From NCBI GenBank assembly GCA_907163375.1, contig CAJQUW010012936.1:124001-188000 (forward strand): a stretch of 64,000 nt of DNA, written 5' to 3'. This DNA comes from Prostheceraeus crozeri. Taxonomy: Eukaryota; Platyhelminthes; Polycladida; Euryleptidae. The number at the start of each line of letters is the position of its first letter. The first letter of the stretch is position 1. Below are positions 1 through 11,949 of the stretch, piece after piece. A program made the translations under genes and the position numbers. The notes beneath the pieces are model-generated. The model searched no databases. It was not told the DNA's origin and saw nothing but the letters and a program-made list of their open reading frames with translations.

Positions 1-827
1 GAAACAATAGCGTTACCGGTAGTTCAATCTACAAAGCGTTTAACATTCTATGATAGAAAATACCATATCTAGATATTACTATCAAATTATATGAGTATAT
101 TGTAAAACCATGAATAATTTTTTGTAAGCCAAAGAAATGTAGCTGATGTGAGACGTGACAAAAAGTATTGGATTTAACTCACTTAAGACAGGAACAGAGA
201 AAGGCACGGAATTTGGCGCGGTCATTAGTGATGCCTGTAAGACTTTTGACTTCTCGCAAGACCTCAGTTAAAACACGATGCGAATGCCCTGCAAGAAAAG
301 AAAGCACCAGGTCACTTACATAAACCAAATATTCAATGCAGACATGTATGTAAATATATCGTTGATATCAGATGGACTAAGCAAGAATCCAAGTTTGCAT
401 ATGCTTAGCACAAAACATGTAGATTTTCCCGAGCAAATTCATTTCTACGCTTTTCTACTTCACGATAAGACATGCAACTTCAATAAAAATTACATGTATT
501 AAAATTCTTTCAGTCCTTCACACTCAGCTCGACTTATACAATTAAAGAATTTTAATACATGTAATTTTCATAGCCTGCATTTCATAACGAATTTTTGAAT
601 GGGAGGTTGGGGAGAGATGTGTTAGCAGCACATTTCTGCTGCCAGATATCTTCTCATTCTGCGTATAATAGATATCATTCATGCTTTAAAGCCAATGCGG
701 CGATAACTCTATGATACTTTACATAAACTTTCAAATCTTTTGTACATGTCATGATATTTGCTTATCTCAGTATTTTCTTGATAATGGCTATGGTGTTAAT
801 AGCCGAAATATATTTACTTTTTACACG
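1..827. other. non-coding flank, no gene seen
   Basis: AT-rich sequence with no exon-like reading frame. It holds only a perfect short inverted repeat (listed separately) and ends at the target-site duplication of the hAT-like element. Confidence 0.5.
486..568. repeat. perfect 25-bp inverted repeat
   Basis: The 25 bases at 486-510 are the exact reverse complement of 544-568, with a 33-base spacer. The arms are AT-rich and contain the palindrome ACATGT. It could be a small foldback remnant or a cruciform-prone site; no target-site duplication was identified. Confidence 0.7.
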
Positions 828-1326
828 ATTTAGATCAGGGGTGCGCAACCTGCGGCCGTAGCAGAGGCAGAGTGCGGCCGTGACAATGAGAAGTAAATGA
901 AAAAGAATATTTTACATGCATATTTCTGGAGTTCAAGGCAATTGAAAAACAATCGTCACTATACCAGCATACTAGTCACCTTGTAAATGTCGAACACCTC
1001 TGTGCCCATGATGTTTGGAAAAATGCGCGCCCGCAGGCGCGATGAAGGCGTTCAAGCAGTTCGATAACTCATGAATAGAATATTTTAGGGAGGTTACATT
1101 CACGTGCATTCATGGCTACAGTCATCAGCTAAAAGAGACAAAAGGACAATTGTTTAGTTAGCTCGAATTGTTCGCGCGCGTAAGCTTCAAGTCCATGGCC
1201 TGAATAAGGATGCCTGCTAGATCACCGGCCCTGTGATGAATGAATGAATGAATTTTGTATGGCTCGTGATTCCTTTATGAATTATTACAGTATCTTAGCA
1301 AATTGTTTTCTCCTTCGGTTGCCCTT

Positions 1327-1880
1327 CACGGTGCGTCAGAACTAACTTTTTATGTTTTGAGATCCACCAGAGCTGCGACTTTAATTTTATCAATCTACAG
1401 TGTATTGCAATTCTATTCATGTCAATTTTAAAAAAATCGATCGGTGAAATTTCGAGAAAATTTCGATTAAACATTCTATACTACTTTTACCGATATTCTA
1501 AGTAGTAGGTATAAAATGTCATACGAATCCAGTATGATTGCCATTATTTTTTCTTGAAAATTGAGTCAACATGATAGCCTAAGACGGAATTTCATCATTC
1601 GCTTCATTTTATTTCGTTTGGTTTACTGACATTTGCCTGTAGATACCGAAGTCATGGGTAGGGTCATAGGTGGGCCTATATAAAATTAGGCTCTTTGATA
1701 TCAAAATTACGATTGGTAAAATCACCTTCAAATATATTGAAAATCAGCAATCATGTGACTCAGATCATTTCTAGTCTTGCTACATGTCTTTTCTGATTAA
1801 ATTACATGTACGAGCGTAATATACACAATTTATTTTGTTTCTCCAATATTCAATCACCTATCAAATTTTCTTTTGCTTGT
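1327..1880. repeat. left 554-bp terminal inverted repeat
   Basis: Reverse complement of 4457-5010 with only a few differences, for example near the AATTTATTTT block. It begins CACGGTG, resembling the CAC heptamer of Transib ends and RAG recombination signals. Confidence 0.9.
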
Positions 1881-2206
1881 GGTCGAGAGCGTTATGAACG
1901 AGAATATCATCTAGTCCACTCAGTATTAAAATGTCAGCTTTTCACAAGTATAGCTTTGCTATAATGCTCATTATAGGTGCACATTCTCGTGATATAATCA
2001 ATTGATCATGATATTAATTGTAGATATATGCACAATTATAAAATCTTGATTGAGTAGTTTATTTGAACCTACCTTGATATACGGACGTATGTAGGCATAT
2101 TCATCATAACCATTAAATTCATATATTCCATAACATCAACGTGAATAATTGAAAATCACCTGAATTCTGACAGCTATATTTTCTTTATTGATAAAACAAT
2201 TCCACT

Positions 2207-4205
2207 TCAAAAACATAGATCAATGTGTCGACTGTTGTACACTTGTAATGCCTTCAACAAATGATCGGCAAAGTCAGAATGGGAATAAGGACGTTTGAAA
2301 TGAAGCCAGATCTTATTGAAATCATGGTGTACCGATTCCGAAGCCTGCTCACTGTAAGGTCCCAGACCACATCCCTTCCTCTCACAGAATTCGGCGATAT
2401 GGCGAAAGACAGCATGGATTTTTGGGGTCACTCTAACTGATAGATCCATGTATGCATCACGAAATCTTTGTATGTTTTCTCTGCAATTGGAATCAAGACT
2501 AGTACCAAAACAAGACGTAACAACACGCTCAAATGCACGAAAAACCTTGACGTACTTTAAACATTCTATTGGACACATAGACTGAAGTTTGTCAACATTC
2601 TTCAAAAGCCGCCTGGCACTATTGCCAGTGAAACTTTGCCCGTGATAAGACTCAGTTTCGACGTTGCATGCCTTTAGCCACATACAAGCCTCTGGCCATA
2701 TCGAAACAAGACTACTTACTGTATATGGTAGCAACTGGACCAGTCAACAAGTGCAACTCAGGGGGTGGTAGATGATCCAACACCAAGTCAGCCTCAGGCC
2801 CTATCAATAGGGAGGGATGCACTACGTTGTCAAATCGCTTGGCTGTAGCTCTCTGGCTTCCACATTCAAAGTACTGCCAAAAACAGTCATGGAGAGATCC
2901 AATAGTTCTTGGAGCTCCAGAGAGGTGGAGACGATGCTTATTTGCATTACACCAAGTACATGGATGCATACTAGAGTGTGATGTTATACCAGTCATTATG
3001 TTACACAGTTTTAGATCAGCTGCCACTGTGAATTCCTCTGCGAAATGGTTGAGTCCAAGTTCGACCCAGAGAGATTTGATGTTCACATAATTTTCTTGAA
3101 TATCATTGACAATCGCTGGTAAAAAAATGCGTTTAACACCCGAATCTCTAAAATGTCTGCGGAATTCGTTCTCATCTTTTGGAAATATTGACATGCAAAT
3201 TTTGAGGAAACCACCTCCTCCGTCAATCCCGATTTTGATAATGAAATCTCGCTGGTCACAGTCATATCTTTCATGAACTATTCTATTGAACAAACCATTC
3301 AGATCAGTACATAAAACTGCATGTCTAGATTCAGTACTAACAACTTTGTCGCCCTCCATACTTCTGAAAGACATTTGCTTAACATCAAAGTAACTATCCA
3401 AGATATGATCCTTATCTTCTAGTTTGGATTTTAGATTAGGCTCAATTGATTTCCTGCAATTCGTTGACTGTCTAATGTCACGCCCAAGTTTTAAAGTCTG
3501 ACGCGTACTCAGTCCTAAATCAAGACGAAAATCTGACATGTCATTAGCAGAGAAAGTGCGGTTCATCGAACTCGAAGGGCTACTCACTTTTGAAGACGAA
3601 CAAGTGACACTGATTGATGTTGGACGACCACGTACGTTGGATAAATTAACCGTTGGTGAAGTGGGATCGACATCAGCCTTTCGACGGATGACCTCTGAAG
3701 CGAAATGATCTGCAGGAACACCAGATGAAGAAGCACATAAATCCATCATGTTCGAAAGGAGAGCTGCTTGAAAACATTTATGATTCAGTCCACGGCCGAT
3801 CGCTGACAAACACTTTGCGCACAGTTTAATAGGTCGCTCCGACAGTCTGCAGTTTGATGTTGACGATGATGGGTTGGATGACGTAATAGTTTGACGAGCA
3901 ATGCAGCAGACCTTGCATGTGCATCCATTTGCTGCAGTAAATCGGGTAGTCGGAGGAAGAACTCCAAGCAATGAATGATCAAACACTTCAATTTTGTTAA
4001 CCCTTTTCCCTTGCTGTTTCCACATAACATAGGAACGACAAGTTCCACAGATCGCCGCTGGTAATCTTTCGTCGTTGACATCATAACCATTCAAAACATG
4101 TTCTTTGATCATTGATGACACGGTGTTCGTAATAGCCCTGATTTCTTTCGCCTTTCTCAAGCATATCAAGCAGACTCGAAGTCGATTCTCTGCGTGTGTT
4201 TTCAT
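2207..4205 (-). pseudogene. RAG1/Chapaev-like DDE transposase, frameshifted
   Basis: Two overlapping minus-strand reading frames make up one transposase: 4205-2712 (497 codons) and 2734-2207 (175 codons). The N-terminal part has Cys pairs resembling treble-clef zinc fingers (residues 12-15, 53-56, 95-100, 129-144). The core starts at GIDGGGG (D328), followed by AADLKL (D397), a CTWC pair (416-419) and PPELHLL (481-487). The second frame has FTGNSARRL (35-43), PKIHAVFRH (104-112) and GLGPYSEQASE (123-133). These match the RAG1 landmarks in order: first Asp, zinc Cys pair, second acidic block before LH, GNFARKL, and the glutamate in a helix after the insertion domain. The frames join near 2715-2735. 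The reading-frame change could be a 1-nt frameshift; a very short intron is less likely. The gene lies between the two 554-bp inverted repeats. Family assignment is from motif order, not from a search. Confidence 0.7.
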
Positions 4206-4456
4206 TCGAGCGGTGTAATTAATGACAGTGCGCGATATGGTTCTGATGAAAACACTGACTGCGATCGGTATTGATATGTAGATATCACCGTCGTCAATGA
4301 CAATAGTTCATAGAAATTTTTAACGAGCACTCTCGCCGGTACTCAAACATCGCTTCATAGACATCTATCTGTCGCAAACAAAACAGTAAAGAAGATTTAG
4401 TAAGACTATGGAAATCAAATGATAAGTGTCATTAGCATGACTAATCGAAATCGGTT

Positions 4457-5010
4457 ACAAGCAAAAGAAAATTTGATAGGTGATTGAATATTGGAGAAAC
4501 AAAATAAATTGTCTAGATTACGCTCGTACATGTAGTTTAATCAGAAAAGACATGTAGCAAGACTAGAAATGATCTGAGTCACATGATTGCTGATTTTCAA
4601 TATATTTGAAGGTGATTTTACCAATCGTAATTTTGATATCAAAGAGCCTAATTTTATATAGGCCCACCTATGACCCTACCCATGACTTCGGTATCTACAG
4701 GCAAATGTCAGTAAACCAAACGAAATAAAATGAAGCGAATGATGAAATTCCGTCTTAGGCTATCATGTTGACTCAATTTTCAAGAAAAAATAATGGCAAT
4801 CATACTGGATTCGTATGACATTTTATACCTACTACTTAGAATATCGGTAAAAGTAGTATAGAATGTTTAATCGAAATTTTCTCGAAATTTCACCGATCGA
4901 TTTTTTTAAAATTGACATGAATAGAATTGCAATACACTGTAGATTGATAAAATTAAAGTCGCAGCTCTGGTGGATCTCAAAACATAAAAAGTTAGTTCTG
5001 ACGCACCGTG
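4457..5010. repeat. right 554-bp terminal inverted repeat
   Basis: Inverted copy of 1327-1880, ending in CACCGTG just before the CCTT duplication. Short reading frames on both strands here are accidental. Confidence 0.9.
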
Positions 5011-5317
5011 CCTTACAAAAACATGCTTTCAACATTTCAAGTGCTATTAACACCTTAAGCTTAAAATCTTTTCGGGTCAAAAATGCCCGTCGGTCGTATG
5101 TGGGTTAACTTACTAAATCATTCTTTACGAAGTAGCTGGGCATTTATGCGATTTCAACTGCGTCATTGATCAGGGAAAGCTAATTTGAGTGGTGGAATAT
5201 AAAAAGGATTGGCGATTGACCTAGTTGTTTGCACACATATTAAGTGCGGCCGTGATTCTTTTGGCCTTCGAAATGGCGGCCGAAAAATGTAAAAGGTTGC
5301 GCACACCTGATTTAGAT

Positions 5318-7107
5318 AATATGACAATAAAAAGACTTTCTTCCAAACCTATTTTCAATTACAGTCAAGCGAGCACATGCTCTCTGACTCGCGCAATCCC
5401 TGAACGAATCCCGTTGTGCGGTCGTTGTCAACTGTCAATAGAGCTATTCTCCATGGTCACCACATCTATTTCGTAGATTCACCAGATCTTCCCCTGCCTT
5501 TCCTCAATACATATTTAGAAATCACAATACACATTTTGTAGTGATACTTACACCATCGCATTGACCATAAACATTGACTGTCTTGAGTATACATGTCATC
5601 ATGATATCAAAAGTAAAAATTATTACACATTACATTAAAGAAATGACAAGCATTGACACCCGTGCCGTTGAAAAGTATATAGTATGTCAGAAAAAGAGAG
5701 ATACACATACGTTCAGAGGGGAAAAGTTAGTTGAGAAGAAAAGACAACACTAACGCGTTGCATTAACAACATAACGATTATATGAAGCAAGCTAATTATA
5801 ACATGAAAACAGCGTCACGCTGAAATTTGTTGTCAAAGGCTACACATTCTTTCAGGACTGCGTTTGAAACACGGAAAATTCGAATCACGGTCAGAAAAAT
5901 GTGTGAAAAAGGGGAACGCTGGAACGTTCACTATTTTCAAAAGATCATCATAAAATGAAGCAATTTCTAAGCCCAAAATTCCGGATATCTGCGAACTCCC
6001 GCAAAAAATTTAGTCCTGATTTTGACTAATAATGGAAACTACTTTGTCGTCGTACATTTTGTTTCAAAAAATTTACACGAATCATCTGATTTTAAGCATT
6101 CTGAACCTGAGAATGAGTTCATCTACTTGAGTTTGCGAAGAAGAACTAGTAGCGGTCAATAGTCGAGGACCTCTTCATGACCTGAGACTATGAGCTGTCG
6201 TTTGGATGTAGAAAATATTTCAAGTGAAAGTGGAGTCTGTTGCGGCATTAGGTAATGGCGTTGTATTTCTGTGTTAAGTTGACCATAGATTATCATGGTA
6301 TGAGATTTTGGTGCTAGACTTCTACGGTTCTATGACAACTCAGGGATAGCGACGCTGCGCTAGGGTTCCTGTATAACTGCTACGTTTGACGTGCTATGTC
6401 ATGTAAATGCATGTGTAGTCATGCTCCATGTCACATAGAGATACGACGCCTTTCAAGTCTTCACATCATAGCATTTTGTTTTCTTCAACTAATTTACTTA
6501 AATTGAATACATAACAAAAATAATACCATTGTTTAAAAACCGCTCTAAAAAAATCACGAGTGAAAGTCAAGAAATTCAAAATAGTCTCCTCTTGCCTCGG
6601 CGTTGACCACCATGACTATCTGAATCGGAAATTTCCAATTTCAATGTATTTTTATTGGAACTATAACTTCCCATTTATAACCTCCGCTTTCATATTTCTA
6701 TCTCAAACATCATTTCAATGCTATCACTCGTTCATCGACACCTATGGAGCACATCACAAGCGGTTTTTAATCCATGATAGTCCAGGCATGGATAAAAATT
6801 ATAGCTATCTCATCGCGCATAACTTTGAAGATATTCACGGGCGCTTCGTGCCCTCGGATGTATCTCCCAATTTATGCCCTCCACAGATAGCTATACATCG
6901 TTGCTGTCACGGCAATATCGCGCATGTTGTATTTTTAACAATTTTTGCTTTTTTTCGATAAAAGTTATACATTAATGTTTACCCGGATTCCGTGTCAAAA
7001 TTTTAGCGATTATTACAACCTAAACCTTAAGGAAAAGTCACTTAAAAGTTTGGCCGTGGAATGTTAGCAAGTAATATCGCATATGTGCATTCATAAATTC
7101 AGTTACA
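5318..7107. other. non-coding stretch, no supported gene
   Basis: No convincing exon. An open frame of 133 codons on the plus strand (6560-6961) has no recognisable domain. Part of it (about 6715-6820) resembles 19216-19330, so it is probably an old interspersed repeat rather than a gene. Confidence 0.4.
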
Positions 7108-7716
7108 ATCAATTGCAGCCCTTTCTTGTGTTCAATTTGTATTTGAAAATATCTTGTCGAAAGCAGAAAGATGTTCAAAACAACATGCTAAGATGCTAAG
7201 ATCAATTGCAGCCCTTTCTTCTGTTCAATTTGTATTTGAAAATATCTTGTCGAAAGCAGAAGGATGTTCAAAACAACATGCTAAGAATAAGAAGATTCTA
7301 AGCCCTTTCTTGTGTCGTTCCTGTAAATATTTAAAATATTGTATTTGAAAATAATTGCAGCCCTTTCTTCTGTTCAATTTGTATTTGAAAAATATCATGT
7401 CGAAAGCAAAGTATGTTCAAAACAACAGCTAAAGAAATACAATATCAATTGCAAGAGGCCTTTCTTGGTTCAATTTGTATCTAAAATATCATTCGAAAGC
7501 AGACAGATGTTCAAAACAACATGCTAAGATGCTAAGATCAATTGCAGCCCTTTCTTCTGTTCAATTTGTATTTGAAAATATCTTGTCGAAAGCAGAAGGA
7601 TGTTCAAAACAACATGCTAAGATGCTAAGATCAATTGCAGCCCTTTCTTGTGTTCAATTTGTATTTGAAAATATCTTGTCGAAAGCAGAAGGATGTTCAA
7701 AACAACATGCTAAGAT
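7108..7716. repeat. 93-bp tandem repeat, about 6-7 units
   Basis: Unit starts at 7108, 7201, about 7350, 7444, 7537 and 7630 share the core ATCAATTGCAGCCCTTTCTT. The outer units are nearly identical and spaced exactly 93 bp; the middle units (about 7285-7500) are diverged and partly deleted. As 93 is a multiple of three, the well-preserved units stay open in one frame as a 31-residue repeat. No start context, splice signals or known repeat domain support translation. Confidence 0.85.
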
Positions 7717-8519
7717 GGTTCCATTTTCAATAAGAACTGCAATGTACAGACAGAACTGAGACAAAGTGCCTTGAAATCACATGAGATATTGTCGCGACAA
7801 TGACATGTAATTCCTATATTATCTAATGTCGTAACAGTTTTCGAATGAAGATCTTCAGGTCATGTTAATAATCCTCTTCTACAAACATCTAGAATGTCAC
7901 TCAAATTGGAACGTTCGTGACTCTGAGACATCTGTGTTGGATATTATCAATTAACCCAACGGGGACTATCACGCAAATGCAAAATATGCCTGCACATGAT
8001 ACATTGAAAGGCTGGACGTGTGGCTATGGAAAGGAATAATTTCTGTGTTCCATGAATGAGAGTCATCTTACAAACACACTGGAAATTGACGAGACAATAA
8101 TCTGCTCCGTATGACGCAAGAATGAGAGTTGAATGTGTTGAAAACTTGTCCAAAACATATTCCTATAATCACTGTTAAGTGAGAAATGTTGGCGCATTCA
8201 ATGTCGTAGACATGATTTCGTTTCGGGTGGGGGGGGGGGGCGGCGAGGTCATGTGATTTGACTGCTTCAAAATTCTTGGAAATTACATTAGAACAGCATG
8301 AAAAGATTTTCATCACATAAGGAAGAGCCAAAGGCGATTATTCGCCCCGATTTTTTTTATTTAAAGGCAATATATTTAGGTGTACATATAAATAGCCCAA
8401 ATTAACCACCCTACTTTATCGGTACACTAATTTTCTCACGCGCACATCTCGCCTCTTGGGTTTCAGCTGATACACAAAACTCTGTCGAATGCGCTACTGC
8501 ATCATTTATAAGCCTTCAT
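7717..8519. other. non-coding stretch with a poly-G run
   Basis: No gene seen. A G run of more than ten bases lies near 8228-8241. Confidence 0.4.
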
Positions 8520-9195
8520 GAAAGGAAACTTTGTCCCTTTGCAGCATCTGAGAAGGAAAAACAACGCATAGTGCATACGAGGCTTTTCGACTGGTTCTCT
8601 TTAAGGCATCACACCGGTACGAAACAGATACACAAGCATTTCAAGTGTCGTTTACTATGGAAATGAAAAGTCACTGACATGCTTAAACAAAGATAAGGAA
8701 TCATTAAAAATAAAATTTATTGCCAAGGCAAGGCTAAAGAAAAAACGTTTTCTTTTTGAACTTATAAATCGGCCGAAGGCTCTTTGTAAACAGTGGCTTG
8801 GGTAAACGAGCACCTGCCAAACATCCTCCGTCCAGCTGCATCAGATAAGTATTTGAGCAAAAGTGTCAACTTGCAGAAATGGCTTTTAGTGTGATATTTC
8901 ATGTGAGGAGCACCAATCTGCTACGTCTACAAATTGCCGGGCATTGTATACAAAACACCTTCGGCCGATTTGTGTGTTCAAAAAGAAAACGGTTTATCTT
9001 TAGCCTTACCTTGGCAATTACCTATTATCAATTTTGTTTTCGATGTTGTTTAAACCTACCAGTGATTTATCATCTCCATAAAGTACAATACTTCAAATGT
9101 GCATCTGTTTCACACCGGTGCAATGCCTGAAAGAAAAGCCTCGCATGCACGTTACGCTGTTTTCCTTATCAAATAAGCCTTTAGTTGACGCTACT
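8520..9195. repeat. imperfect long inverted repeat (foldback element)
   Basis: About 270 bp at 8520-8795 reads as an imperfect reverse complement of about 8925-9195. Matching blocks include the CACACCGGT area (8609 and 9110), the GAAAAGCCTCG area (8578 and 9133), and the TTTCTTTTTGAAC and CGGCCGAAGG area (8748 and 8960). The loop is about 130 bp. No clean target-site duplication was found, so the exact ends are uncertain. It is probably a degenerate foldback MITE. Confidence 0.65.
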
Positions 9196-11394
9196 GTCTT
9201 GCAAAGAAAGAATTGCATGAATAAACCAGAACAAGCCTCCTGTACCAAGGCCAATTCTTTGTCTAACACCACAGGCTAATTTTGAATTTGCTTGTGACAG
9301 ATCCGACATGGCCCCCCGTCGAAAAGTTTAATTTAGATACAAGATGAATTCAGAAACAAGCTAAAATAAGCAATGCCGTTTGACTCGAGTATTAGGGTCA
9401 GAATTTGACAATTGTAATGGATTCTTGCGGTAATACATACGGTACTAGCTTGCTTCTCTACCAATAATAGCTAATTTATCGTCCCATGTTGTGGCTATCA
9501 GTTATCAATATTCAATTAATAAAAATGTATCGAGGTGAAAATGTTTTGGTCAGAATTCGTAACACTTTATTAACTAAAATTGAAGTATTGGTCGAAAGTC
9601 ACGAATCAGGTGATACGACGAAGCCCAAGCACCTACTGCTTTCTGTGAACTGGTCAATAACAAGAGATGAATCAATTGAGAATTAGTCTGCATATGTGAT
9701 GTTTAGATAAATAATGCATGATATAATAATATATCTAAAATAATATATACAATTGATATATATTTTTGTACATATTATATCATATAATGATGTACAAAAT
9801 ATGCATATAAGTTAAATAAATAGTCGACATCCCCCCCCCCGAAAATAAATCCTGAGCACACACATGGATGAAAGGGTTGTATTCTCATTGGCATTCCGGA
9901 AGATCACTATGTTATAGACATTCTTCATGTGTTCCAGTTAAGAGATCAAGCGTGGCCATGGTACAAGAATATTGTTCTTTCTTATACGAGAAATTGTGAC
10001 TCATAATTGATTATATTAATCATTGATTCATTGTTTGTTTTCTTAGCACTACTCAATTCTTCTCTTGAAGACAGCTTCGTATGTATCAGAGATGTGGGCA
10101 CAAGTTCAGAAAATAACGAATTCAAATCTATCTTCAGTGACATTTCCTATGTCGGGGCATTTTACATTATTTATCATGAGCTCAAGCATTTTTGCTGGTC
10201 ACCTTGCACCCTCGTGTGCGGTTGGCTGCCATTACCTGCAACACACTGTATTAGTATCATAGCACATAGGTAAAGAGGAAGCTTTAACAACACGTAGCTT
10301 TGCATAGATTCGGTTTGGACGGCACTACAACACTAAGTTTAAAGAAATCGAATCAATAAACTTTCAAACAGTAGAATGCGGATTTTACATGCTTCCTTTG
10401 AAGTCAATGAACACAGAGAGACCTCGGACAGCGGACAAGATCTTTTGGAAATCGTTACAAGAGACTCAATTAATGACTTTCACCAACTTCTAAACAGTAT
10501 TTCACTGTCTCTCAAAGTCACTTGCGTTTGAGAAATTCAACAAAAGCATGCAGACCCGATGACGTCATGAGGACACTAGCGCAAGACTAAGCGATCACGT
10601 CCTAACTGCACCTGGGAAGCAGTTCGCGTCATCATGGATCGAGGGGCCAACAGTCATATTTAGTTAAGAAATTAAAGCGATAATTCCTCAATACTCGAAC
10701 GTTTTGGAAGCCTTTTATTCAACGCTTGGAACGGGTGTTCGGTGTTCTCAAAACCACTGGCTCTGGACTCCTGATAAGAAGGGTCGGGTGGATTGTAATC
10801 ATGGTCATGTTGCCTCGAGAGATGTTTGGTGCGCACAGGAGATAGTGATTAAGCAGTTTTACGTTTGTCTCATTCGTGGAAAATGAAGCCGTCGGAAAAG
10901 GCCAGTTACGACATATGAAGCATAGAATTCAAATACATGTAAGTGCATAATCGATTTTTTTTATTTCCATGTTCTATATGTCGCAATTGACCTATAAGTT
11001 TGTCCACTGAAACGAAAAACTTCCCTCCTGTCTTAGCATAGATATCTAGATCTCCGTGTGACGAACAATCATTCATAGCTATCTATCACTGCGTCACCCG
11101 TGCCATAGATCTTCACTGTCTCATGCGCGCGCTCAGCCTCAATCATAGATATCAAAGCGGGTCGACTGCATCAACGTCGTTTCTTCTGAAGAATTTTATT
11201 ACCCCCACATTTGGTTATCATTCTCATATATCCTAAGCAAAAGTTAGACGGCACAACGTTAACTAAAGAATTGTCACAGTGTTCTCTTACTTAATTCTGA
11301 ACCTTCGGAGTCTGAAACAGCAAGGGAAGTCATTCGGAGCATTCTTCACTTCAATTCGGACGATATTCGGCGCTGTAGTCACTCAGATACTCAC
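9196..11394. other. non-coding, probably intron or 3' flank of the host gene
   Basis: No exon with matching splice sites and phase was found. The stretch has an AT-rich block around 9700-9825 and a poly-C run at 9829-9840. The remainder of the RUN domain should lie downstream of 11395 on the minus strand, but I could not find it here. Confidence 0.35.
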
Positions 11395-11646
11395 CTGGGC
11401 GACAGCTTTCTTCCACCATCGGCCAGAGACGGGTTTTAGCTTTGGCAAGGCGCATCGTCGCAGAATCGACGTTGCCGTGGCTTCCGGGAGGCATCAGACC
11501 ATCACAGACGAGAGTGGTGAGCGGCGCTACCATAGCCAGCGGATTGGGACGTGGCGACGGACCTCCAACCGACGTCGAGGTGACGGCGGAGGGCGTGAAG
11601 GAGAGGACAGCGGCATTGGCTGACCGGATAACGTCATCCACGAGGG
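11395..11646 (-). CDS. RUN-domain exon of a RUSC-like adaptor gene
   Basis: A 252-bp exon (84 codons, phase 1 to 1) with a strong pyrimidine tract and acceptor (TCTCTCCTCCTCAG) and a consensus donor GTGAGT. It joins in frame to the exon ending at 20860. The junction gives YKALVDDVIRSANAAVLSF, followed by MVAPLTTLVCDGL and TRLWPMVEESCRPG. Those blocks fit the start of RUN domains, especially RUSC1/RUSC2, where a basic helix precedes a 'pALxaLvxDGLkp' block and a 'pWsvVEaS' block. RUN domains bind small GTPases or kinesin-related partners in membrane traffic and axon growth; RUSC proteins are cytosolic scaffolds. The second half of the domain (and any SH3 domain) is not in this exon. It is also more GC-rich than its surroundings, as expected for a host exon. 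The RUSC identity is a motif-level guess. Confidence 0.7.
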
Positions 11647-11949
11647 CTGAGGAGGAGAGACAACGATTTCAGGGGAGGCAGTGGAACAGGGGAGGGATTA
11701 TATCAGAGCTGGACAGAATTGGCTCAAACTTCTTTGATTGGAAACTCAACCCCATCTTCCTAAGCAGCTGCTGTACCGGATTGATGGAACCTGCTATATG
11801 AATTTGGTATTCTATGTTCTTTTAGATTACACCAGAATGATAATGACGTAATAACGTGATTTGAAGTACACTGAAGTCAGAACAGCGATACTTTATAATA
11901 ACAAATTATTATTAGAAAAATGAACATAGTGAGTTATTTCGGAACCTTC

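Larger units (their letters stand above)
1327..5010 (-). mobile_element. nested CAC-terminated DNA transposon (Chapaev/Transib/RAG1-like)
   Basis: This 3684-bp element has near-identical 554-bp terminal inverted repeats starting CACGGTGCGTCAGAAC. It is flanked by 4-bp direct repeats CCTT at 1323-1326 and 5011-5014 and is inserted inside the hAT-like element. CAC termini and a RAG1-like transposase are shared by Transib, Chapaev and related groups. Chapaev makes 4-bp duplications and Transib 5-bp ones, so the CCTT favours Chapaev, but this is inference. The nearly identical long arms suggest a fairly recent insertion or conversion between the arms. Confidence 0.85.
836..5309. mobile_element. 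hAT-type DNA transposon, interrupted by a nested element
   Basis: The left end CAGGGGTGCGCAACCT at 836 is matched by an inverted right end finishing at 5309 (reverse complement CAGGTGTGCGCAACCT, one mismatch). Exact 8-bp direct repeats ATTTAGAT flank it at 828-835 and 5310-5317. CAGGGGTG-like ends with an 8-bp duplication are typical of hAT elements. Without the nested insertion (1327-5010) the element is only about 790 bp and shows no hAT transposase, so it is non-autonomous. GCGGCCG-containing subterminal blocks occur near both ends. Confidence 0.85.

Noticed and set aside
2827..3090. Plus-strand open frame of 87 codons
   Set aside because: It lies opposite the transposase gene and is a shadow of it.
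4832..5108. Open frames on both strands
   Set aside because: They lie inside the terminal inverted repeat and have no homologous blocks.
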